A DNA stretch of 64,000 nucleotides from Naganishia liquefaciens (Eukaryota > Basidiomycota > Tremellomycetes > Filobasidiales > Filobasidiaceae): positions 393,669-457,668 of the forward strand of contig BLZA01000002.1 of assembly GCA_013423385.1 (NCBI GenBank), written 5' to 3'. The translations under genes were made by a program, and so were the position numbers. The notes below the pieces were generated by a model, which had not been told where the DNA came from, ran no database searches, and saw only the letters and a list, made by a program, of their open reading frames with translations. This document shows positions 53,555 to 63,462 of the stretch, piece after piece. Numbering within the stretch: position 1 is the first letter of the stretch; every line of letters starts with the position of its first letter.

Positions 53555-56500
53555 TAGGCCGATAGGTCGCTAATGGTAGCGGAAAGGGCAGATCCTTGCG
53601 ACAAGTCATCGAGGGATGCATCGCCGATGGACATTGGCGAAGACAACATGACTTCATCATCGGAAATAACGTCGAGCGGGTCTTCCAAGGTTGCGTCAAG
53701 CTCGGCTGATTCATCATGGGCAAAATGATCTCCCCAATTAAGGGCGGCCCGTTGAATGGTAATCTGGTCCTTGATGCTCGCCGCAACGAGTCGATAGTGG
53801 CACCTCGTAGAGCACTCTCCTCTATCTTGCGGTGTACGACTATAGCCGCCCTTGTGAATGGGTCCGCGATGTCGTACTCAAGGGCGCCGGCTATTTTGGC
53901 CATCCGCTGAGAAAGACGTGACGATTAACGAGTGTTTGCGACAAAAGGACAAACCTACCGCAGTCTTCACAACATTTTCGGGATCGTCCGCCTTGAAAAG
54001 TCCGTAATGGAAACGTTGTGGGATAAAGTCAACGTGATGTTTCGAGATGTGTCGAATGAGATGGGCTGGGGTTTCGTTCCCGAGGCACCGTACTTGAAAC
54101 CGTCACACCAGGGACACGTATAGACTGGTGAAAGCGAGGCATAATGCTCTTTCGGGGTGACCGATTTGAAGGCCAGCGGGAAAATGGGTCGAGGTCGGTC
54201 AGCTGGTAGCCGGGCCGTTTTCGTTAGATATCGCATGAGGCGGTTTTTGTTTGAGTGAAATTAGGTCCTTTGGTGGTGTTCCAACGCTTTTGAATTTGGA
54301 TACACGTAGGATCTATTCGCTACGCTGACCGTCTCTGCAAGGAAGAAGGGAAGAAAGGGCTCAGTAGGATGATCAGCCTGGCGCCGAAGGAACTACATAC
54401 CGTCACCATCACAAAGCTCACACCTGTAGCCTTGTTGATCGGGCAGATTACATAAACTAAGGAACCATACCAACTTTTCTGGAGCAAGCTCCGAGAAAGT
54501 CGAACGCAGCGATTGCCTGCCGAACACAGGGCCTGTAATGCAAAGCGGGACATGGGAACATGAGACTCTGAAGACTACTTCCCGGTATGAATATGAATAT
54601 ACCTCGAGCAAATTGTTTCCCGGGCCTTTCTTCGGGTTCCTCCAACATTTCGAGATGACTGTCCGACGGTAGCTCAGTCTGGCCCAGTATCCATTCTCTG
54701 GTCATCCCTTCGGGGAGTCCGCTCTCGCCAACTTCTTCATTTCCCTCGGCGAACTACTCATGGCGATTTGAATCAGTTCTGGATGGTATGGGGAAACGGA
54801 CACAAGCTGACCCACCTCTTCCAGCTGGCTGAGATCTTCTTCTTGTGCATCATCACCATGCCCTTCGTCGTCATCGTTCAGCTCCAAGACCTCTCCGAGA
54901 CGCACTGGAGGCTCGGCACAGCGAATGGTAACAGGCCGAGCGTTTGCGGCAAGGCTCAAATCCTTTTTTTCCGAGGCCTGGAGTTGATCCCTCTTAGTAA
55001 GTAGGCTTGCAACCCCAGATACGATCGGTTCAGCGCTCTCCAGTACTGTAAACGCCCGGCGGATGATTTCGCTGTGTGCAGGTGAGACTTGCGCCAGCTC
55101 TTCCTTGTTCTGGAGAACTGCTTCAATGGACAGCCTCTGGACTGCAGCATCCGTCTCCCGGTACCTTTCTTCCTTGATGAGTTGGCGGATCACTGACAGT
55201 CGGCGAGAGTATTCTTCTCGAGATAGTAAATATAGGTCAAGTCGCTGATCGCTTTTCAGCTGAAGTTGTCGAAACTGGTGTGCATGCGGTTAGAAATGAC
55301 AACAGGTGGCAATGTCTGCAGCTCACCTGTTTACTTCGTAGCCATTCATCAGAATCCAGGTTTAAAGGACCAAGCTGAAAGAAGGCGGAATTCAGTTATG
55401 TCCTGATAACGAGCCGATACCTGATAACTCACCCTTTTGGACGCCATCCAGTCGTCGGAGTTGTGTTCGTTACAGAATTTCAAGAGCCTGATATCTTCAG
55501 CCTGATATCTTCCTGGAGTACGAGTAGCTCGGGATCTGTTCGCACGGCTTGCGCCAATTGCTCGGTTGGTGACATCTTTGGCACCTCTATCTCAGAGAAA
55601 CCTTTAGTGTAATACCGAAGATTCGAGACTCGATACTGACTAGTCCTACTCGTATGCAGTTTCGTCGGATCTGATGGCTTCTCGGGCCGGATCTCATTGG
55701 TATACAACGCTGCAGCCAGGTTGAAGCTGTATTCGGATTGGTCGTAGACTGAAACGGCGGCGTCCGATCGAGGGGTGTGTCCTCAGTAAGGCTACATCGA
55801 AGCGGGGTCTCATATCAGTCGAGGTCGCATGTCTAGACACATATCTCAAGTGCTCACCCTTGCTTTGTTAACTCCAACGGCTTCGATCAGAGTCGTGGCT
55901 GTACCGCGACGAATGCAATACCAAGATATCGTTGCGCCGGGACGAACCATGTCGCATAGAGCCGCCATGGTCTTCAACTGTTCATTGAATAGATGTGCAT
56001 TGGCCGGCTTGTCTGAGATGCCTCCTCCTTGGGGTTTTCCGGCTCGAAAAACAGGTTCCTTGACTCGATGGTCCGGAATGGTAAGTTTCAGACGTGTATC
56101 GGACCATATTTCAGCTGGAGTCGCGTCTTCCCATACCTTAAGTCGGTGGAGGTGAGAGACGATCCAACATCCGAAATCCAGCATCATATTGCCGCGATTG
56201 CCGATGGTCTGGATGCTGTAGACGACTAGTTTCCCCTGTCCGGAGAGATAGCCCTTAAAGTCTCGAATGGAGACCTCGATATCGAATCCGACCATCTTCC
56301 CGTCGACGAACGCTCGCGTAATCTGAAGATCGCCAAGGGCGAGGTATGTGTTGTAATCGTTTGTTTGGAAGAGGGATGAGGGTCGGGCGCCAGAATAAAA
56401 AGTAAGGAGGACCGCCGCGCCGAATTGGACTCCCAGATGCGTCGATCTCATTGCATTGATCGCCTTGTCGACGACAAGACGACACTCTTGCTCGTACATC

Positions 56501-56890
56501 GTGACGCGCAGTTGCCGATGGGCGGGGAGTCCATACATGTGCTGTAGTGTACGACATTGCTGAAGCGAGTTCATCCTTCAAGAGTGAGCGAATGGTCCGA
56601 GATTAGGCTGCCGCAGAATGGACCCACCCTCAATAAGGCCTTGCGCAAGTCTTTGATCTCCGAGCTACTCAGGCCGACATGGCTGCACATCGAGATGAAA
56701 TCGACTACGATGTCCCGCAGCGACATGTACTGTATCGGAACACGCTGCTCCTTCGGAAGGTGTTTGTGTCGGTGGATGGAGACCCGGACTTTGTAGCATA
56801 TGTAGTGTCAAGACACTCTGGGTAAAGCAAACGGGTATGAGAGGCCGAAATCACGAGAGAGTAAGATATGGCTCACCTTCCAAGTGGGAT
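53555..56890 (-). pseudogene. tyrosine recombinase (DUF3435/Crypton-like) gene, decayed and 5'-truncated
   Basis: A many-exon gene whose core matches a tyrosine recombinase. The box I Arg is in FYSGARPSSL, the box II region is SWYCIRRGTATTL (Tyr where His is usual), then GHTPRSD and a candidate nucleophile Tyr in VYDQSEYSF. N-terminal exons encode IHRHKHLPKEQ and LRDIVVDFISMCSHVGLSS. The C-terminal part has finger-like segments (YRCELCDGD; YTCPWCDGF with HLIRHISKHH) and an acidic end (DEVMLSSPMSIGDASLDD), with a stop at 53555. A 14-bp tandem duplication (AGCCTGATATCTTC at 55485 and 55499) breaks the frame. Exon joins near 55850 and 53800 also look out of phase. The 5' end is lost at the TTAGGGG beginning at 56892. 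DUF3435-type recombinases move large DNA elements in ascomycetes (Starships), and Cryptons are related. Confidence 0.65.
55485..55512. repeat. 14-bp tandem duplication in the recombinase gene
   Basis: AGCCTGATATCTTC occurs twice in direct tandem. On the minus strand, ignoring one copy lets the frame run from LQEDIRL into LKFCNEHNSDDWMASKR, which then leads to a normal intron. With both copies a stop follows within a few codons. Confidence 0.85.
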
Positions 56891-56891
56891 C

Positions 56892-56898
56892 TTAGGGG
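56892..56898 (+). repeat. telomeric unit TTAGGGG at recombinase/retroelement junction
   Basis: A single TTAGGGG separates recombinase-gene sequence (GGGATC) from the 3' end of the first telomeric retrotransposon. Confidence 0.85.
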
Positions 56899-57503
56899 TG
56901 TATCAGATACCAACATTGAACTAACGTATACATTCAAAGACTATTCTACCAAGATCAAAAACTCCAATTCCTTCGGTATTCGCACCCATCCAAGTTCAAG
57001 ATTCTCCTCTCTCCTTTATCATCCGCCTACAGAGCGAACGATCTCGCACGTGCCTTCAATAGAATCAAAGACAGTTGTTGACACAAGGTCGAAAAGGCTG
57101 CAGGAGGCATCGTGTCGTGCCACAACTTCATCACCTACACCGTCCCCTTATCCATCATCCCTCCGACGGTAAAGACGAGGGGCATGAATGGAATGCCATT
57201 TCGAGGTAGTCGTCGGATCTTGTCATTGGCCTTGAAATCGAGAAACTTAGCGATCAAGGCGTAGCATCGTTCCGCCGGGTCTTCCGGAGTCAAGTTGGGA
57301 TGAATCCGGGTATTGACCGAATCTCGAGTGGACAGAGAGACTACCGTCACATCGTATTCGTGCCGTGCAATTCCAGATGTCGGGTTGCCGGTGACTTTCG
57401 ACGGGCTGTTCCGCCAATCAGCGGCTCAACAACTAACACCTAAAGGCCACACCTTGAATCTTGCTGAGGGCGGAGGCGATGGCTCGCTTCACCTGCTCAT
57501 GTC
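56899..57503 (-). mobile_element. telomeric non-LTR retrotransposon, element 1 (5'-truncated stub)
   Basis: About 605 bp. It keeps the 3' UTR (plus-strand start TGTATCAGATACC) and the last part of the ORF (VVSLSTRDSVNTR, RRLPRNGIPFMPLVFTVGG). Its frame stops early where element 2 has Glu (GTVEVMKLW): a GAG-to-TAG change. The 5' side ends abruptly in the HEQVKR codons against TTAGGGG. Nonfunctional copy of the same subfamily as element 2. Confidence 0.9.
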
Positions 57504-57524
57504 TTAGGGGTTAGGGGTTAGGGG
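57504..57524 (+). repeat. telomeric tract, three TTAGGGG units
   Basis: Three perfect 7-bp units between elements 1 and 2. Confidence 0.97.
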
Positions 57525-60099
57525 TGTATCAGATACCAGCATTGAACTAACGTATACATTCAAAGACTAATCTACCAAGAGCAAAAGTTCCTCCTCGTCG
57601 AGAACCGAAACTCATCACTGCTGAGGTATCTCCTCCTTTATCCGTCTACAGCACAAACGACCTTGCTCGAGCCTTCAGCAGAATCAGGGACAACTGCTGA
57701 CAAAGCGTCGAGAAGGCCGCGAGAGGCATCGTATCCTGCCACAACTTCATTACCTCTACGGTACCCTTGTCCATCATCCCTCCGACCGTGAACACAAGCG
57801 GGGTAAAGGGAATTCCGTTGCGAGGTAGTCGACGAATTTTGTCCTCCGCCTTCGAGTCGAGGAATTTGGCGATCAGAGCATAACATCGTGCTGCTGGATC
57901 CTCAGGGAGCAGATTGGGAGGGATTCTAGTGTTGACCGAATCATGTGTCGAAAGAGACACCACCGTGACGTCGTATTCGTGACGCGTCACACCTGACATC
58001 AGATTTCCGGTGATTCTGATGTCGTTCCGTCTAGCTGTTCCGCCAATCAGGGGCTCCACGACCACGGCCACACCCTGAATTTTGCTGAGGGCGGAGGCGA
58101 TCGCTCGCTTGACCTGTTCATGTCGGGCCGTACTCCATCTGTGTCGGTGTACACAAACTTCCGCGTGGCCGACTTCGAGGGTTTGCAGACCGCATTGGTT
58201 GCAGACTGCGCCGGGTCCCGGAATCAGGGTCTTGACATGTAAGCCGGTCGAGACTTGGAAGTCGGTAAGTTGCAATTGAGCGTGAAAAGGAACAATGGAC
58301 AGCCATCTCTTTCCCAAACCTGTAGCCGACTCTAGTACTGTTTTGATTTGTTGGTCGGTCAGTTTGAGAAAGAGTTGCTTTCGTGTTTCTTCGAACGCCT
58401 TGTTGCAACGCTCTCTTTGTCGAACAATGATAGGTTGTCCGTCATCATTGAATTCTTGATACAGTTCGGGGCCTGGGCCAAGCAAGGGTTCGAGCAACTG
58501 ATCCGCAACGTCTTGTGCCGCGCTGTAAGCCAAAGGACCACAGGTCTCATATGATAAGAGACCAAGGCCGCCTAATCTGACTGGCAGGGAATAGAGAATG
58601 TCGGTCGTTTGTGACTGGAACTCTGTGAGGTTGTCAGTATTGGCACCACGAATGAGGTTGGCGGTATCCCAGATTGATCGGTCTAAGCGTTTCCAGAGAT
58701 CTTCTAGTCCATCGCCAAGAAGGCACCTTTGAAGGTGTCGGAGTTCTTGTTGTAAGCACTGGCGCAGCAACAGCAGGCTGTGCTGATGAGGCAATCCTGC
58801 CAACCTCGTCATCTTCTCCTCGAGCTTGACGATCTTGGCCTCGAGGAACTTTCGTCGTGCCTCGGCCGAGCCAATGCAGGATCCCAAAATTTCCATCCCA
58901 GAAGATTTGATGTCCGCCAGCGTTACGATTGATGTCTTTGCGTGGTTCAGTTGTAATGAAACATTATCGGTGCTGAAGAAGTTGAAGATCTCTTGAAGGG
59001 TATCCGAGGACTTGCTGAGGACGTAGATATCGTCCAAATAGGCCAAGGCTACGGCGTCGTGTCCGAGGGCGGTGGTGAGCTCGTCCAGCATGGGCCGAAT
59101 TCCGACTGAGAAAAGCAAAGGGCCCAGGGGGTCGCCTTGTCGGACTCCTTGGCTTGACTGAATGACTTCGGGAGCATCTTCCAAACCACCGAAGACGAGA
59201 TCAGACGGCTCGTTGTAAGCCCATTTGGCGACCTTCCATAGTCCAGGGGCGTATTTGTTGATGGAGTCGGCCATTTCTCGCCGGCTGAGGGTGTTGAAGG
59301 CGTTTCGAAAGTCGAGCGACGCGACGTGGGTAAAATCCTCGTCGGAGATGGTACCGTCCATCGCCCGTTGTACCGCTCGAATTAAAGGTTCGACTCCGCT
59401 TCGAGTGCCCACCCCGAATTGGCAAGGGGATAGGCTGTCGGGTCGGAATGAGTGTCGGAGGATGGCCTTTGTGCACAGTCGGTAGATGAGTTCGCCAACT
59501 GCAATTGGGCGAACTCCGCCATCAGGTTTGTCCAACGCGATGAGCCGGGACGTGCAAAGAAAGCTACGTCCTGGAGCGGTTCCGGCCAAGAGCATGGTGA
59601 CCAAAGTGGTGAGCATTTTCTTGACCGGTTCCGATCGCATGGCGATTTTGAGAATAGGCACCGTCCATCCTGAGATGCCAGGGGCGGTGTCGTGTCGAAA
59701 CGACTGAAATGCCTTGACGATGTCTTCGGTCGAGGGCGGCATGTTGGCGAATTGAGGTCCAGCATTGTCGCCAAAGGGATTCTCTTCTCCTTGAGGGTGT
59801 TTATCTCTCAAGGACTCGAGCACTTCTGGTGTTTGCCCTGCGACTGCACCGTTGTCGTCGAGGATTCTTGAGGCGTTTCCAAGTCTACCCAATTCTACTT
59901 GGTGCTGAACGGAAGGAGCTTTCCTTTCCCCCCGGCGATTGAAGTCGGGGAGTTTGGGAAAGTCTATGTCCGGGTAGAGTCCGAGGCGGTAGATACTGTC
60001 GGAGGAAGCGCCCAGGCAGACTTTCGGGAGACATAAAAAGTCGAAAATCGCACGATCATTTGGGTTGGCGGAAAACTGTAAGGCCAACCTTTCGGCTGC
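57525..60099 (-). mobile_element. telomeric non-LTR retrotransposon, element 2 (5'-truncated, 2.6 kb)
   Basis: Begins at its 3' end with the same TGTATCAGATACC as element 1. It carries an ORF of about 813 codons open right up to the 5' junction, and ends against GGGG-TTAGGGG repeats. Compared with element 3 it lacks about 240 N-terminal codons, typical of incomplete reverse transcription. No poly(A) tail is visible at the 3' end. Confidence 0.92.
57646..60087 (-). CDS. reverse transcriptase with C-terminal restriction-like endonuclease (N-terminally truncated)
   Basis: An 813-codon frame. The RT palm includes RLIALDKPDGGVRPIAVGEL, VASLDFRNAFNTL, GVRQGDPLGPLLFS and the catalytic AYLDDIYVLS. 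A thumb/linker region follows. The C-terminal part has the zinc motif CNQCGLQTLEVGHAEVC and a restriction-enzyme-like nuclease region with RRNDIRI and EYDVTVVSL, as in the R2/CRE/NeSL/Cnl1-type elements that use target-primed reverse transcription. The first Met is simply the first after the truncation; the frame is open to the junction. The N-terminal DNA-binding zinc fingers of element 3 are missing, so the copy is probably inactive on its own. Confidence 0.92.
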   Translation of the reverse strand: MALQFSANPNDRAIFDFLCLPKVCLGASSDSIYRLGLYPDIDFPKLPDFNRRGERKAPSVQHQVELGRLGNASRILDDNGAVAGQTPEVLESLRDKHPQGEENPFGDNAGPQFANMPPSTEDIVKAFQSFRHDTAPGISGWTVPILKIAMRSEPVKKMLTTLVTMLLAGTAPGRSFLCTSRLIALDKPDGGVRPIAVGELIYRLCTKAILRHSFRPDSLSPCQFGVGTRSGVEPLIRAVQRAMDGTISDEDFTHVASLDFRNAFNTLSRREMADSINKYAPGLWKVAKWAYNEPSDLVFGGLEDAPEVIQSSQGVRQGDPLGPLLFSVGIRPMLDELTTALGHDAVALAYLDDIYVLSKSSDTLQEIFNFFSTDNVSLQLNHAKTSIVTLADIKSSGMEILGSCIGSAEARRKFLEAKIVKLEEKMTRLAGLPHQHSLLLLRQCLQQELRHLQRCLLGDGLEDLWKRLDRSIWDTANLIRGANTDNLTEFQSQTTDILYSLPVRLGGLGLLSYETCGPLAYSAAQDVADQLLEPLLGPGPELYQEFNDDGQPIIVRQRERCNKAFEETRKQLFLKLTDQQIKTVLESATGLGKRWLSIVPFHAQLQLTDFQVSTGLHVKTLIPGPGAVCNQCGLQTLEVGHAEVCVHRHRWSTARHEQVKRAIASALSKIQGVAVVVEPLIGGTARRNDIRITGNLMSGVTRHEYDVTVVSLSTHDSVNTRIPPNLLPEDPAARCYALIAKFLDSKAEDKIRRLPRNGIPFTPLVFTVGGMMDKGTVEVMKLWQDTMPLAAFSTLCQQLSLILLKARARSFVL

Positions 60100-60136
60100 G
60101 GGGTTAGGGGTTAGGGGTTAGGGGTTATGGGTTAGG
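60100..60136 (+). repeat. telomeric tract, degenerate TTAGGGG units
   Basis: GGGG, then three TTAGGGG, one TTATGGG and a partial TTAGG, directly followed by the 3' end of element 3 (TACTAGCATGAGG). Confidence 0.93.
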
Positions 60137-60276
60137 TACTAGCATGAGGAAATACATATACAATTGAGTAGTGAGTCTACGGAGTAATAACTAAGGAAGT
60201 ACGCCTTGACTTGAGAACCAGCTGGTCTACGCTTGCTATCATGACCTGTTATCAGGCACTTCGATCCCAGAGATCT

Positions 60277-63200
60277 TTACGCAACGAATGACTTTGCCCG
60301 CGCCCGTAGCAGGATAAGTGATAACTGTTGGCACATTGCCGAGAACGCTGAGGGCGGCAGTACTCCCTGCCACAACCTGAGACAAGCGACTGTACCTTTG
60401 TCCATGCATCCTCCCACGCTGAAGACCAGCGGGTCGAACGCCATCCTTCTCCTTCCTTCTGGCAATCGGTTTCGCTTGTTGGTCGCCGTTTGCTCCAAGA
60501 ATCGTCCAATAAGGGCGTGACCACGCTCCGCCGGGTTGGTGGGTAATAAGTTTGGCGGTAGGCGGGTCTCGACCGAGTCCCGGCTGTTCAACGAAACAAC
60601 GGTGACATCGTACTCGTGGCTGGCGAGACCGGAGGCTTCCGATCCGATCACTCGGATGTCGTTCCTTCGGTTTGTCTCACCGATATGAGGCTCGACTGTG
60701 ACAGTGGCTCCCTCGATTCTGCTGAGCGTGGATGCGATCGCTCTCTTGACCTGTTCGTGCCTCGCAATGTTCCATCGTTTGCGGTGCACGCACACGTCGG
60801 CGTGGCCGATCTCGTTGAGGGCATGGCACTGGGCACAAGCTGAATCTGAGCCAGGATGCAACGTCCGTGCGTGCAAGCCCGCGGAAACTTCAAAGTCGGT
60901 GAGCCGCAAGGATTGGTAGAACGGAACAACAAACAACCACTTCTTTCCCAAACCCGAGGCCGATTCGATGATTGTTTTGATTTGATGGCCGTCGAGTTCG
61001 CAAAGGAGGGTATTGCGCTGTTCTTCGAATACTTTGTTGCAGCGGATCCTTTGTGGCGCAATGGAGTCGGGTTCGTCCGGATTTGAGAGAGTCGGCGGTT
61101 GTGCCGGAGGGCCCAAAAGTGGGACAAGCAGATTGTCGGAGATGTCTCTGGCGGCTGAGAAAGCCAGAGGTGCACAGATCTGATGCGAAAGCAACCCGAG
61201 GCCTCCCAATCGCACTGGAAGTGCAAGAAGCTGATTGTCGAGTCGTGATGTGTCCACCCCAGGGATCTCTTTTGCGCTGCGCATTCGGAGAGCCGCGTCC
61301 CAAATAATTTGATCCAGTCGTTTCCACAGGTCTGTTAGATCATCGCTGATCAGACATCTCTGCAAATGTCGTAAGTCTTGCTGGAGGCGCTGCCTCAGTA
61401 AGAGTAGAGCATGCTGATGGGGCAATCCGACGAGTCGACCGATCTTGAGCTCGAGGTCTTGAATCTTGGTCTTGAGGAATTCCGATCTTGCTTCCTTCGG
61501 GCCGAGACATGTCCCGAGCATTTTGAGGCCGTTTGCCTTGATGTCCTCGATCGACGTCGTAAACGATTTGACGACGTTGAGCTTGAGCGAACACTCATTG
61601 GCTTCAAAGAACTCTTTGACATCGCTCAGGGTGTCAGCGGAGGTGCTGAGAATGTACACGTCGTCCAGATAGGCCATGACGATGCAATCCGGACCGAGAG
61701 CATTCGACAAGTTGTCGATGATGGGTCTCACTCCGATCGAGAAGAAAAGCGGACCCAAAGGATCTCCCTGTCGAACTCCTTGACTGGAGAGGATCACCTC
61801 GGGCGGCCCTTGAATACCTCCCAGAATGAGGTCCGAAGGGTTGTCGTATGCCCATTTGGCAAGACGATATAGGCCACCAGCGTGTCGCCGAATAGATGTA
61901 GCCAGGTCGCGCCGATCCAAGGTGTTGAAAGCGTTTGAGAAGTCGAGAGACGTCACATGAGTGAAGTCCTTCCCCTCGATGGATCCGTCGATGGCTCGTT
62001 GCACTGCTCGGATTAAGGGCTCGACGCCACCTCGAGTGCCCACCCCGAATTGAGAAGGCGATAAGCAGTCTGGCTTGAAGGAGCACCGCAGAATGGCCTT
62101 GGTGCAAAGTCGGTAGATGAGTTCTCCGACGGCGATAGGTCGGACTCCTCCGTCTGGTTTGTCGAGAGCGATGAGCCGGGAAGAGCAAAGGAAATTTCTT
62201 CCCGGAGCAGTACCGGCCAAAAGCATGCCAGCCAACATGGTGAGCATCTTTTTGACCGCGTCTGATCGCATGGCGACTTTAAGCAGGGGCACCGTCCACC
62301 CGGAGATTCCAGGAGCGGTGTCGTGCTTGAAGGTTCGAAAGGAATCCAAAAGCTGCTCTTGAGTAGGAGGCTTAGGAGTTCCTTGCCCGACCAAGCTGCC
62401 AAATGGGAAGAGGGGTCCCACTGGGTGCTTTTGTCGGAGTTCACGAACCGTGTCGAAAGAGGCGGAGGCAAAAGAATTCTCCTCTCCGAGTATTCGCGCC
62501 GCGTTTCCGAGTCGTCCCAGTTCCACTTGTTTCTCGGCAGATGGGTTGGAACGAAACGATTCACCGGATGGACGAGAGATTTGCGGAGCAGAGACGTCGG
62601 GGTACTTGGCCAGGCGGGCAGTACTTGCTGTACCCTGGCCTGGTGCGAGGCCCATCTTCGGCAAACACAAGAATTCGAAGATGGCCCTTTCTGAGGATGC
62701 ATCGGCCAAGAACCGATTCGCGACTCGTTCTGCTGCTTGAGCAAAGCTGGTGGTGATCGGAGGTGGCAAGGGACGATACGTTGTCGGTAAGGACGCCAAA
62801 GCGGTAAAGGCATTCTTCATTTCTTCGAATCCAAAGTTGGCTCGGAGTCGGCTTGGAAGACATTCGTCAGAAAGATCCGTTCCTACGTCCATTGGCGCAG
62901 GAGGTAGTAGGGCCGGTCCACCAGTCAGGACTTGCGTTTCGAAGAGAGGGGACGATGTTCGGCTAAAATCCCCGGGTGAAGGGTCGAGAGAAGCCGGATA
63001 GGGATCCTCCACCACATCCATTGACTGTTCGCTGTGCTCTCGCGGACGACGTAAACCTTGACCGAAGATCCGTGCATTCACGTCGTCATCGGAGTGCGAC
63101 AACACCCCAGTTGGACTATTCATTGGGGACGGCCTTCCGGGGCGTCGTGGCTGTCGTACTTCATTGGCTGTCGGTAGTCGAGACGCTGTTTGGTTCTGGA

Positions 63201-63462
63201 GAAATCGCTCAAGACCAACACAACCTGTCTTTCCTTGATGCTGTCGGAGCCCTTTCTTGCTGACTGCAGGTGCACCGCATTCACAGACCACAATACCGCT
63301 TGTATTGCCGATAAAGTCGTCTGGAGACCAGACCTTTTTTGGATGAGCCCTGCGAACGTGTTCCATGAGATCCCCATAAAACCGAGCAGCTCCTTCCCCG
63401 CCAGAGCATCCAGTGTCTGGGCAGATGCCGCCACCGGATCTTGGTCCTCTTGGTTCCGGCAT
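60277..63462 (-). CDS. non-LTR retrotransposon polyprotein: zinc fingers, reverse transcriptase, restriction-like endonuclease
   Basis: 1061 residues, intact. The N-terminus has a C2H2-like finger (CPDTGCSGG...HVRRAH, residues about 14-40) and a second Cys/His motif (CECGAPAVSKKGLRQHQGK), probably for target DNA binding. A Ser/Pro-rich linker leads to the RT core: LIALDKPDGGVRPIAVGEL, VTSLDFSNAFNTL, GVRQGDPLGPLFFS and the catalytic AYLDDVYILS near residue 595. The C-terminus has CAQCHALNEIGHADVC and a nuclease region with RRNDIRV and EYDVTVVSL. The layout (fingers-RT-zinc-RLE, one ORF) matches site-specific RLE-type elements such as Cnl1. Specificity for telomeric repeats is inferred from the flanks. 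Confidence 0.94.
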   Translation of the reverse strand: MPEPRGPRSGGGICPDTGCSGGEGAARFYGDLMEHVRRAHPKKVWSPDDFIGNTSGIVVCECGAPAVSKKGLRQHQGKTGCVGLERFLQNQTASRLPTANEVRQPRRPGRPSPMNSPTGVLSHSDDDVNARIFGQGLRRPREHSEQSMDVVEDPYPASLDPSPGDFSRTSSPLFETQVLTGGPALLPPAPMDVGTDLSDECLPSRLRANFGFEEMKNAFTALASLPTTYRPLPPPITTSFAQAAERVANRFLADASSERAIFEFLCLPKMGLAPGQGTASTARLAKYPDVSAPQISRPSGESFRSNPSAEKQVELGRLGNAARILGEENSFASASFDTVRELRQKHPVGPLFPFGSLVGQGTPKPPTQEQLLDSFRTFKHDTAPGISGWTVPLLKVAMRSDAVKKMLTMLAGMLLAGTAPGRNFLCSSRLIALDKPDGGVRPIAVGELIYRLCTKAILRCSFKPDCLSPSQFGVGTRGGVEPLIRAVQRAIDGSIEGKDFTHVTSLDFSNAFNTLDRRDLATSIRRHAGGLYRLAKWAYDNPSDLILGGIQGPPEVILSSQGVRQGDPLGPLFFSIGVRPIIDNLSNALGPDCIVMAYLDDVYILSTSADTLSDVKEFFEANECSLKLNVVKSFTTSIEDIKANGLKMLGTCLGPKEARSEFLKTKIQDLELKIGRLVGLPHQHALLLLRQRLQQDLRHLQRCLISDDLTDLWKRLDQIIWDAALRMRSAKEIPGVDTSRLDNQLLALPVRLGGLGLLSHQICAPLAFSAARDISDNLLVPLLGPPAQPPTLSNPDEPDSIAPQRIRCNKVFEEQRNTLLCELDGHQIKTIIESASGLGKKWLFVVPFYQSLRLTDFEVSAGLHARTLHPGSDSACAQCHALNEIGHADVCVHRKRWNIARHEQVKRAIASTLSRIEGATVTVEPHIGETNRRNDIRVIGSEASGLASHEYDVTVVSLNSRDSVETRLPPNLLPTNPAERGHALIGRFLEQTATNKRNRLPEGRRRMAFDPLVFSVGGCMDKGTVACLRLWQGVLPPSAFSAMCQQLSLILLRARAKSFVA

